A stretch of DNA of 33,469 nt, from assembly GCA_018221135.1 (NCBI GenBank), contig JAAOYB010000032.1:1-33469 (forward strand), written 5' to 3'. Below, piece after piece: positions 15,090 through 23,500 of the stretch. Made by a program: the position numbers and the translations under genes. The notes under the pieces are model-generated. The model ran no database searches. It saw only the letters and a program-made list of their open reading frames with translations, and was not told the DNA's origin. Each line of letters starts with the position of its first letter. Position 1 is the stretch's first letter. Source of the stretch: Candidatus Woesearchaeota archaeon. Lineage in GTDB: Archaea > Nanobdellota > Nanobdellia > Woesearchaeales > BM511.

Positions 15090-15485
15090 ATGGGGTTTAA
15101 GCATCCGACTAGCGTGAATCAATGTTTATATTTTACTAACAGGAATTTTGAAGATGATGGTAAGATAAAGGCTTGGGCGTATAAGCTTGAGTGTCCTAAG
15201 TGCAAGAAAGGAATCATGGGCAAGCCTGTTGTCAAAGGCAAAGTCAAGATTCGCGCAAAAGAATACGCGTGTCCTGAGTGCGGCTACACAGAAGATAAGT
15301 TCGAGCACGAAAAAAACGTTGTCGTCCAAGCAGCGTACACTTGTCCGTATTGCAAGAAAGAAGGCGAGTCAGAAACCGATTTTAAGTTTAAGAGTTGGAG
15401 AGGAGTCAAAGCCTACGTAGTTCTTTGTGAGCACTGCAACGAGAAAATTGGGATTACAAAGCGAATGGCATTCCCAAAAAAATAA
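15090..15485 (+). CDS. Double zinc-ribbon protein with four CxxC knuckles
   Basis: From ATG 15090 the protein has 131 residues; a TTG one codon upstream is also in frame but less likely. Four Cys knuckles are evenly arranged: C35-PK-C38, C61-PE-C64, C85-PY-C88 and C113-EH-C116, enough for two treble-clef or zinc-ribbon sites. Between them lie basic strands (KGKVKIRAKEYA, then KFKSWRGVKAYVVL) that suit nucleic-acid or protein binding. The N-terminus HPTSVNQCLYFTNR carries a fifth cysteine at position 12. There is no membrane segment or signal. The protein looks complete; I do not recognise a named family. A role as a ribosome- or RNA-associated zinc protein is plausible. It lies between the PLP-enzyme gene and metG, each with its own TATA-like box. 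Confidence 0.8.
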   Translation: MGFKHPTSVNQCLYFTNRNFEDDGKIKAWAYKLECPKCKKGIMGKPVVKGKVKIRAKEYACPECGYTEDKFEHEKNVVVQAAYTCPYCKKEGESETDFKFKSWRGVKAYVVLCEHCNEKIGITKRMAFPKK

Positions 15486-15499
15486 GTTTTTCTAGTAAG

Positions 15500-15510
15500 T
15501 TTTATATATT
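15500..15510 (+). promoter_or_regulatory. TATA-like box for metG
   Basis: TTTTATATATT ends 25 bases before the ATG at 15536, matching the leaderless spacing seen elsewhere in the window. Confidence 0.5.
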
Positions 15511-15535
15511 AAGAACTAGTCTTTTTATTCCTTAA

Positions 15536-17521
15536 ATGGCAAAAGACAAAGACACTTTTTATGTTACTACAGCGATTGATTACGCATCGGGCGACCCGCA
15601 CATCGGACACGCGTACGAAAAAATAACTAGTGATGTTATTGCTAGGTGGAATAGAGGTCTTGGAAAAAAAGTTTATTTTCTTACAGGCACTGATGAGCAC
15701 GGACAAAAAATATTGGACGCCGCTAAAAACGCGAAAAAAGACGTGAAAGTTTTCGTTGAAGAAAAAGTTGCGAAGTTCAAGAAGCTCTGCAAAGACTTAG
15801 AAATAAGTAATGATTACTTTGTAAGAACCACTGATTCAGACCACAAGAAGTTCGTGCAAAAAACTTTACAAAAAAGTTATGACGCTGGCGACATATACCT
15901 AGATAAATACAGCGGGTTGTACTGCGTGGGGTGTGAGAGGTACTACCAAGAAAGCGATTTGGACAAAGGAGATATTTGCAAGACTCACAAAACAAAGTGT
16001 GAGCGAGTAGAAGAAGAAAGCTACTTCTTTAAATTATCAAAGTACGAGGACAAACTACTCAAGCTCTACAAAGAAAACCCTGAGTTCATCAGCCCAAAAT
16101 CAAAGCAGCAAGAAATAATAAATAGAGTAAGAGAAGGACTTCAAGACATTAGTATTTCCAGGATTAATCTAAAATGGGGGGTACCTCTCCCGTTTGATAA
16201 AAAACACGTCGCGTACGTCTGGTTCGACGCGTTATTTAATTACGTCTCAGCTTTAGAAAACCAAGACAAAAAAAGTTTTTGGCCGGCTGACGTTCACATA
16301 ATCGGCTACGACATCATGTGGTTTCACACAGTTTACTGGCCAGCTTTCTTGATGAGCACAGGTTACGAACTCCCAAAAAAAGTTTTTAGTCACGGCATGA
16401 TACTCGACACAGAAGGCCACAAGATGAGCAAGAGCTTAAACAACGTAGTCGACCCATACGACTTAATAAAAGAATACGGCGTTGAAGAACTCAAATTTTA
16501 TTTCTTAGCAATGGGAGCGTACGGAGACGACCTGAACTTTAGCCACGACTTATTCATAGAAAAAATAAATAATGACTTAAACAACGACCTAGGAAATTTG
16601 ATTAGCAGAATTCACACCATGATAACCAAGTACTTCGACTCAGTCATACCAACGCCTAGCGGCTTGGAAAAAATAGATGAGGACCTAATAAAAAAACTCA
16701 ACTTCTTCGAAGAATTTGATAACTATATGCAAGCTCTTAGTTTTAACAAAGCAATAGACTTGCTTTGGAAGAGTATCAGAGAAGTCAACGCGTACATAAA
16801 CAAAGTTGAGCCATGGAAAATAAAAGATAAGGTAAGACTCGCAACAATTATTAACATCTTGGCTTCAAGTGCGAAGCTCTTCGCAGAGTTTGTTGATTGC
16901 GTCATGCCAGAAAAAAGCAATAGGATCCTAAAACAACTAGGCTTGAAGAAAACTAACACTTTTGTTTTCGAACACATAAAAAGCGCTAAAGTCGGCGAGA
17001 AAGACAACGTTTTTAGCAAAGTAGAAACAAAGAAAAAAGAAACTAAAAAACGAGAAGGTTTTGAAATCCTTGATTTACGAGTCGCCGAGATAATCGATGT
17101 TAAGCCCCACCCAGACGCAGACAAATTATACATAGAAAAAATAAGTTTTGGCAAAGGCGAAGAAAAACAGATTGTTAGCGGATTAAAAGAATACTACAAA
17201 CCAAAAGACCTGCTAGGAAAAAAAGTAGTTGTGGTAACCAATCTTCTTCCCACGAAGCTTCGAGGAGTACTTAGTGAGGGCATGCTCTTAGCAGCGGATG
17301 ACAAAAAAAATGTTGGCGTCTTAGTAGCAGACGCAAAACCCGGCAGTGTTGTTAGCTTAGAAGGCGTAAAGCCTAATCCAAAAACCAAGATTACATTTGA
17401 CGAATTCTCTAAAATCAAGATAGAAAGCACCAAGAAAGGAGTGTTCTATGAAGACAAAAAACTAGTCGCAAACAAAAAAGCGGTAAGTGTTGATAAAGGC
17501 GTAATCGGTGTTGTGCGATAA
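15536..17521 (+). CDS. metG: Methionyl-tRNA synthetase with fused C-terminal tRNA-binding domain
   Basis: Attaches methionine to tRNA-Met, including the initiator. The catalytic domain has HIGH at residues 22-25, TGTDEHGQK, one zinc knuckle set (C130, C133, C148, C155), YVWFDAL, and KMSKS at 296-300. The connective segment GLYCVGCERYY, ESYFFKLSKY and SRINLKWGVPLP follow the bacterial (Thermus/Bacillus-like) single-knuckle form, not the two-knuckle archaeal/eukaryotic form. The anticodon-binding helical domain follows to about residue 500. From about 507 an EMAPII/Arc1-type OB fold appears (LRVAEIIDVKPHPDADKLY, then GLKEYY, TNLLPTKLRGVLSEGM). The total of 661 matches bacterial MetRS with this appendix; in many archaea the appendix is a separate protein. 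A lysine-rich linker (KVETKKKETKKREG) joins the parts. Function is certain; bacterial ancestry is inferred from motif style. Confidence 0.97.
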   Translation: MAKDKDTFYVTTAIDYASGDPHIGHAYEKITSDVIARWNRGLGKKVYFLTGTDEHGQKILDAAKNAKKDVKVFVEEKVAKFKKLCKDLEISNDYFVRTTDSDHKKFVQKTLQKSYDAGDIYLDKYSGLYCVGCERYYQESDLDKGDICKTHKTKCERVEEESYFFKLSKYEDKLLKLYKENPEFISPKSKQQEIINRVREGLQDISISRINLKWGVPLPFDKKHVAYVWFDALFNYVSALENQDKKSFWPADVHIIGYDIMWFHTVYWPAFLMSTGYELPKKVFSHGMILDTEGHKMSKSLNNVVDPYDLIKEYGVEELKFYFLAMGAYGDDLNFSHDLFIEKINNDLNNDLGNLISRIHTMITKYFDSVIPTPSGLEKIDEDLIKKLNFFEEFDNYMQALSFNKAIDLLWKSIREVNAYINKVEPWKIKDKVRLATIINILASSAKLFAEFVDCVMPEKSNRILKQLGLKKTNTFVFEHIKSAKVGEKDNVFSKVETKKKETKKREGFEILDLRVAEIIDVKPHPDADKLYIEKISFGKGEEKQIVSGLKEYYKPKDLLGKKVVVVTNLLPTKLRGVLSEGMLLAADDKKNVGVLVADAKPGSVVSLEGVKPNPKTKITFDEFSKIKIESTKKGVFYEDKKLVANKKAVSVDKGVIGVVR

Positions 17522-17553
17522 AACCTTTTGTTTTCTTATGTTTTTATAGTAAA

Positions 17554-17564
17554 TTATATAAAGG
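17554..17564 (+). promoter_or_regulatory. Promoter of the surface-protein operon
   Basis: TTATATAAAGG ends 32 bases before the GTG at 17597 and would give a short leader of about 10 bases. A second TATA-like stretch (TATAAAATA, 17587-17595) lies just before the GTG. If that one is used, translation would more likely start at TTG 17612 or GTG 17615. The upstream T-rich stretch 17525-17547 may end metG transcripts. Confidence 0.45.
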
Positions 17565-17596
17565 CTTAAACCCCGTTTTTATTGAGTATAAAATAG

Positions 17597-18433
17597 GTGG
17601 GTAAATTTATATTGGTGCGCAATAAAACTCATAAAAAGAGGCAGACGACTAAAAAACGGGTTTCTTCGACGAAGAAAAAAGAGAATTCTAAGTCTTATCT
17701 AGAGAAGTTTTTCAAGTTAGAACACGAACTCCCACTAGGGATAAGAGTATTAATAGTGTATTTGTTGTTACTATCTTTTTTTTATTTGTTCATCGGCTTT
17801 GGTTTTAGGCGAGCAATGATTTTTGGCTTCATCCTCGAGGGAGGATTAGCTTTTCTTATCAACGCCGCGACTATAGCATTACTCTTATTTATTGTGTATG
17901 GATTCGCAAAAAAAGACGTTAGGCACTACTACGCATCAATCATTTTTTTTGTTCTCATCATCCTTAACACGCTTCTAAGCATCTTCAGTCTTAGACTTCA
18001 AAGCTTTGGAGCTCTCAAGAGTTTTGTCAACGTAAGTTTTTACTTAACACTAATCCTTAACGTGATAACGCTATTATTTCTTTTTAGAAAAAAGTATTAT
18101 TTCATAACGCCAAAACCCGAGTACACAGTTCACTACGAAGACCGCTTCTTTGTCTTGTCAATAGTTGTTATCTGGGTTTTACTCATACTAAGCACTTTTT
18201 ACTACGGAGAAAAATATTATGATGAAAGCTTCCAAACCGCGGACCAATACTTACTAGAACTAAGAGATAGGAGCGTGATTGAAAGCATATCTTATTGCGA
18301 GGAAGTTAGTAACAAAGATTTATGCTATTACATCTCGGCTTTGATAAACAAAGAAGACGCGAACTCACTTAATATGTGCGAGATGATACTAAACCCGATT
18401 TATAGAACAGACTGCAAAACAAGTATAAAATAA
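17597..18433 (+). CDS. Five-TM membrane protein with a four-Cys outer domain
   Basis: First gene of the surface operon, 278 residues. A strongly basic N-terminus (HKKRQTTKKR, then STKKKE) precedes five hydrophobic helices at about 48-68, 74-103, 111-130, 142-162 and 184-203. The last 70 residues form a soluble, helical domain with four cysteines (SYCEEV, KDLCYY, LNMCEMI, RTDCK), regularly spaced and probably paired as disulfides outside the cell. By the positive-inside rule the basic N-terminus is cytoplasmic, so with five helices the C-terminal domain faces outward. The start is GTG 17597; in-frame TTG 17612 or GTG 17615 are alternatives. Five bases separate it from the next gene. The family is not recognised; an assembly or anchor role for the secreted proteins downstream is inferred only from position. 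Confidence 0.8.
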   Translation: MGKFILVRNKTHKKRQTTKKRVSSTKKKENSKSYLEKFFKLEHELPLGIRVLIVYLLLLSFFYLFIGFGFRRAMIFGFILEGGLAFLINAATIALLLFIVYGFAKKDVRHYYASIIFFVLIILNTLLSIFSLRLQSFGALKSFVNVSFYLTLILNVITLLFLFRKKYYFITPKPEYTVHYEDRFFVLSIVVIWVLLILSTFYYGEKYYDESFQTADQYLLELRDRSVIESISYCEEVSNKDLCYYISALINKEDANSLNMCEMILNPIYRTDCKTSIK

Positions 18434-18438
18434 AAAAA

Positions 18439-20583
18439 ATGTTTAAGAACAAAAAAGCGCAGCTAACAATGTTTATCATACTAGGAATAATACTTTTGTT
18501 CTCAGCAGCGCTTTTCTTTTACATAAAAGGCGAGATAATTATTGGAGGAGACTTCGAAGACTTAATTGGGACGACGCCTATGGAAGCCCAGCCAGTAAAA
18601 GAATACGTGGACCAATGCTTGTATAACATCGGAAAAGAGGCCATTATTAGGATAGGTGAGAACGGTGGTTACATAGAGATAGATCCCGCGACGGTTACTA
18701 TAATCCCTGGTAGGCCGACTCTTAGCGAAGGACTAGAAATCGTGCCGAACACCGACATCGTTGTTCCGTACTGGTTTTTTATGAGTAGTGATGATACGTG
18801 TCAGAACGGTTGCGTCTTTGAAGATTACCTAAAGCCTAAACTCAAAAAAACAGGGGTTGATGACTTATTAACAATCGAGGGACAAATCGCTAGTTTCGTA
18901 GAAGAAAACCTAGGCTCTTGCTTAAGAGACTTTGATAGTTTTGAACAAGTAGGGATGAGTGTCAGCGCTTCTAACCCCGTAGCAGACGCAGTCATAGATA
19001 GAGCAAGCAAGTACGTAAGCATAAGATTAAGAATGCCTCTAAGCATAGAGAAAGGAGGAGTCAACACGAGCCTTGAGTACTTCCTCCAAAAATTTGATGT
19101 TGGGTTGTACAATATGTACAACTTAGCAACGCACCTAACGCGTCAAGAACTAAAAAATTATTACTTAGAACAAGTCGTCACTAACTTAATCACGATTTTT
19201 AGCGGTCTTAACAACTCAATCATCCCACCGCCGTACGGCGGAGTAGACTTCTTTTTGAGCAACCCAATACAGACATGGGACAAAAAAGAAGTGAAGCTTC
19301 ACATACAAAATTTTTTGAATCCTTACGTCGCGAATCTCAAGCCCACCAACACATTAGCGATAAGCAAAGTAGTAAACTTAGGAGATGATCAATGGAGTGA
19401 CACAGTAAACAAACTAAACTACGTAATTGATTTGGAACTAGGAGAACTACTTTTGCCTTTTGACGTCCAATTCGTTTACAGCCCGGACTGGCCTATTTAT
19501 TTGGATGTGAGTCCAAGCCTTGGAGACTTCATACTTCCTGACAGGTCTTACCCTACTATTATGACTTTCTTAGGATATGGGTTGACACGCTATGATTTCA
19601 GCTACGATGTTAGCTTCCCAGTACTAATTAAAATAAGTGATGAAGCGGCTTTTAAAGGAGAAGGATATGACTTCTACTTTGCTATGGAGGCGAATCTTAG
19701 AAACAACCAAGCCTTGTTTGCTAGTAACAGCGATAATTATGTCTCAAACGACGAAGCTGAGCAAAGCCTTATCTGCACAGATGAAGCTTCAAAGACTGGA
19801 GACGTCACTATAGAAGTACGTGATTACTTAACACAAGAAGAAATCAGTCATGTGAGTATCTTCAGCGAGTTCGCGGGTGTTAGTTGCAGAGCCGGTGAGA
19901 CTAGCAGTCCTTTTGTTGGTAAACTAAAAGCAGGCATAGGCCACTTAACACTAACCCACCCAGATTATCTTAGTGTCAACAACTTCTTAGTATTAGTTGA
20001 GAACAAGACTTACGATTTTAGTTTTGAGATGTACCCTGAGAAAACACTGAACGTATCTGTTTTTAAGAAGATGATAAGCAAATCAACTGGTTGGGGGATT
20101 AATGACGACCAAGTTTTCAGCGAGGAAGGAAACGAACAAGTAATACTAACTTTTGAGAGAGTTCCTGATGAAGATAGTAAGCAAAGAATCAAAAAAACAG
20201 TTTTTTTCTATGATGATTACAGCCCAAAAAGCGTAAAATTATACCCTGGGGAGTACGAGTTATCAATTGTTTATATGAACACTGATGAATTCACGATACC
20301 AAGAGAAACAAAAAAGGTTGGTCCTTGGTGGAATAGGAAAACCATAACTATCCCAGCGATGGATTTGACATTGGGTTTCAGCTTGGATTATAATGAGTCA
20401 GAATACAACTTACTAATTAGTCCGGATGAATTATATGATAAGAAAGATTTGGAGCTTGGCTTATTAATCCCTGATTTTTATAGGGAACAACAAAGTCTCA
20501 ACTCAAATGATCTTAAAGTCTTAGAGGATATAAGCAAATATCATAAACAAAACTATGAGGAGATAAAACTAGTGCTAAGATGA
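18439..20583 (+). CDS. Large pilin-like surface protein A
   Basis: 714 residues beginning KNKKAQLTMFIILGIILLFSA, that is, a short basic leader, AQLT, then one membrane helix (about 12-34), as in type IV pilin-like exported proteins. The large outer part is mainly beta-rich. Conserved pieces shared with the paralogue at 27771 include VKEYVDQCLYNIGKEA and NGGYIEI (cf. VKNYVEACLRQTAQEA, QGGYAKL), VPYWF, LGSCLRDF, and a later domain with LICTDEASKTGDVTIEV and GVSCRAG, where two Cys likely pair. The C-terminal third looks like transthyretin/carboxypeptidase-regulatory-like beta domains (GKLKAGIGHLTLTHPDY, LNVSVFKK, LYPGEYELSI). The stop overlaps the next ATG (ATGA). The usual pilin Glu5 is absent. 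The function is unknown; it is probably a membrane-tethered envelope or surface component. Confidence 0.82.
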   Translation: MFKNKKAQLTMFIILGIILLFSAALFFYIKGEIIIGGDFEDLIGTTPMEAQPVKEYVDQCLYNIGKEAIIRIGENGGYIEIDPATVTIIPGRPTLSEGLEIVPNTDIVVPYWFFMSSDDTCQNGCVFEDYLKPKLKKTGVDDLLTIEGQIASFVEENLGSCLRDFDSFEQVGMSVSASNPVADAVIDRASKYVSIRLRMPLSIEKGGVNTSLEYFLQKFDVGLYNMYNLATHLTRQELKNYYLEQVVTNLITIFSGLNNSIIPPPYGGVDFFLSNPIQTWDKKEVKLHIQNFLNPYVANLKPTNTLAISKVVNLGDDQWSDTVNKLNYVIDLELGELLLPFDVQFVYSPDWPIYLDVSPSLGDFILPDRSYPTIMTFLGYGLTRYDFSYDVSFPVLIKISDEAAFKGEGYDFYFAMEANLRNNQALFASNSDNYVSNDEAEQSLICTDEASKTGDVTIEVRDYLTQEEISHVSIFSEFAGVSCRAGETSSPFVGKLKAGIGHLTLTHPDYLSVNNFLVLVENKTYDFSFEMYPEKTLNVSVFKKMISKSTGWGINDDQVFSEEGNEQVILTFERVPDEDSKQRIKKTVFFYDDYSPKSVKLYPGEYELSIVYMNTDEFTIPRETKKVGPWWNRKTITIPAMDLTLGFSLDYNESEYNLLISPDELYDKKDLELGLLIPDFYREQQSLNSNDLKVLEDISKYHKQNYEEIKLVLR

Positions 20584-23500
20584 TGTTTACAAAAAAAAAA
20601 AGAGCGTTATTGATGATTTTTTTGATAATCACTATCCCATTTATTAGTGCTAGCGCGCTTGCCGAACTAAACATAATCTATGCTGGGGGAGAAGGCGCAA
20701 GTGATGGTTACATCGGAAGCGAAGATAGATTAGTTATTAATGTTACAGCTACGCAAAGCGTCATCAAATTCCCAGAAGCCCCGAACACTCCTTATATAGG
20801 GGTGTTGAATCCGAGTACTGGCTTGTACTCTTTTAATTTGGTTGACGGGGAAGAAACTTCTTATTATGAGGAAAGCTTTGAATTCGAACTCGTAGGGTAT
20901 GATACTAGTAATAACCCAGTAGTTGGTAGTAGTGACACGGCAAGGGTAGTAGTTGATAACACCGCGCCGGTTGTGAGCTTCTCAGTTGAGCAATCAATAA
21001 GTGATAAGAAACCTTATATTACAATTACAAGCGCGCAAGACCCAGAAAACCTTTACGGTGAGTGCAGCGGGGTTAGAAGCATCAAAGTAGTGAGTAGTTC
21101 TCAAGTGATTCAAACATTAGATGTTGAGACAAGCTTTGGAAACTGCCAAGAAATCGCGTCTTTTACAAGAGAATTAAGCTTGGCTAGCAGCGGGACTTAC
21201 AGGCTCAGCGTGTTAATAGAAGACAACACTGGCAACACTTACGAAACACAAGCTCAAAGATTCGATTATGACGACGATGCACCCATAGCTACGAGTAGTC
21301 TTTTTGAGATGTACTACCACGGCACAAAAAGACCAGTCTCTGCTCTTAGCACAAGAAACGTAGTTGACATATTAGTCGACGTGTATTTTAGGATTAGGGA
21401 CCCAAACCTTGATGTTAGTAGCGTAGAAGCAGACCTTAGAAGCCTAAACGCTAACACGTTTACTGACATGCCTTATTCAGAGATACCTTTTGATTGCGTT
21501 GAGAGCGGCACAGCTAGTGTTTATGATTGCACAAGCGCGCCAACCACTAATTTCCCGAGTGGTCTTCCTCTTTCCATAATTGCTAGTGGGAGCGGGAACA
21601 TAGTATTAGACGCAACTGTTAGTGCTAGTGACTACTTTGGCTACTCTAATAATGATATTAGTCTTTCAAAAACAATCATTATAGATAATAATAAGCCAAG
21701 AGCACAGAGTATCGGCACGGGGTATTGCAAGCAAAGCACTTGTTATGTTAGTAGCGATGCTAACATCATCGTTATGCGAACTGAAGGGATAGGAACAAAA
21801 ACTTTGAACAACAGAGGGGTTACTTTGTACGTTGGACGCTTATCAACCAACCAAGTACTAGTGCCTTATGAGTGTAGCGGTATTGGTGGTAGTGTTTGGG
21901 AGTGCAAATACTTTGTTAGTACTAGCTCAAATCTTAACGAAGGAGAATCAGTTGATGTCTACCTTACTAGTCCTAGTTATGATGATTTAGGAAACCCTTT
22001 CGAGGATTTTAGTGACACCGTAGTTGTTGATAGCATCGCCCCAGCGGATGTAGAAGCAAAGTTTTTTAGTAAGGCTAGCAACGCTCCCTACCTCTTAGAA
22101 GGAGATAATGTAAGAGTTGTCTTAACAGCTAGCGATGCTACGAGTGGGGTGAGAGCGGCAACACTTGATTTTAGCAGCGTTGATGAATCAAAAAGCGAAG
22201 TCTTCACTACATGCGAAGAAATTAGTGGTTCTGAGTATGAGTGTGTTTGGAACACGGGACTCGTTGCGTGGACACCAGGGAATCACGATGTAGACTTCGT
22301 TGTTGAGGATTACGCAGGTAACAAGGCAAGGTATACTAGCAGTCTTGAGATTTTAGTCAACGCTGATTACGCAGCTGATTTTTGGAGTTTTGAAAGCGTA
22401 ACCATCACTCCTTCTACTGGTGTTGATGTAGTAACGCTTCCTTACTTCCCATCTGACTACGCTCAGGTCTGGGTGAGCCCAACGCTTGATGGCGATCCTT
22501 ATGCGAGAATTCTTAGCGTTGATTTCTTAACCAGTACTAAGTGCGTTTTGTCAGAAGAAGACCAGGAAGAGTTTGAGAATGTTCTTAGAACCGCGAAAGT
22601 TTTTAGGAAAACGTATGCTTACACTGATGGGAGCAACTTATTGATTGAAGTTGAATTAATAAAAGAGCAGCTCGGCATCGCGGCTAATGAAATCTTAGAA
22701 AACGAAGACATTAATCAAGGTGATAACTTCACTTTAACTTATACTTGTCCTCTTAGTATTGTGAGTGCTAAGCAAGGAAGATTATTCCCTGCTCAGAATC
22801 TGAACTTAACGTTTTCTATTCCTGTGTTTAGCAGCCAGTACATGGCTGGGCACGCATTGCAAAAAAAGATTGATGACAAGAAAGAAAGTCTTAGAAAAGA
22901 CAAAATCATCGATGAGCTTAATGATTACATGGAGATGCTCCAAGAAATCTGTGGGTTTTGGAACGCCGCGGTAACCGCGTATAAAGGCATCAATATCTTG
23001 ATGGGAGTGACTGCTACGGCTCTTGAAGCAGTTGGTATTACGTGGAGTATTGGTAAAGGCCTCCAAGCAGCGGATTGGGGAGTAGCTATAGGCCTTGATA
23101 AAGTAGCGGTTCTCATGGGTTATCTTTGCGGGTTTGCGCAATGCACGCTTTGGCCTAACTTCATAGAAAAAACAGTTATTGACACAGGAGGCATGGAGAC
23201 TGGTAAAAGAATAGTTTTTCAATTAATGCTCGGATACACTGATGAGGAAGGCTTAGGCAAACTTGTTGGCGAGCTTAACGGAGGGTATTACGAGACTAGC
23301 AAGAAGAGCATCTTGTATAGTATAATCTTTTTGTGCATCCCAGGATTAATTTATAATTTGAAGCAGAGCAGAAACATTGATTGCCAGTACGTTTATTGTT
23401 TGGAGACCGAGGTCTCCGAGAACGGCATGCAACCTTACGCTTGCGATGCTAGAAAAGCGTACGCGAAGTGCTTATTTGTGTACGGCCAAGTTTTTAACAG

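Noticed and set aside
22806-23222. 138-residue minus-strand frame within the giant secreted protein gene
   Set aside because: It lies opposite the conserved Cys-rich domain, has no upstream TATA-like box and no coherent domain or helix pattern.
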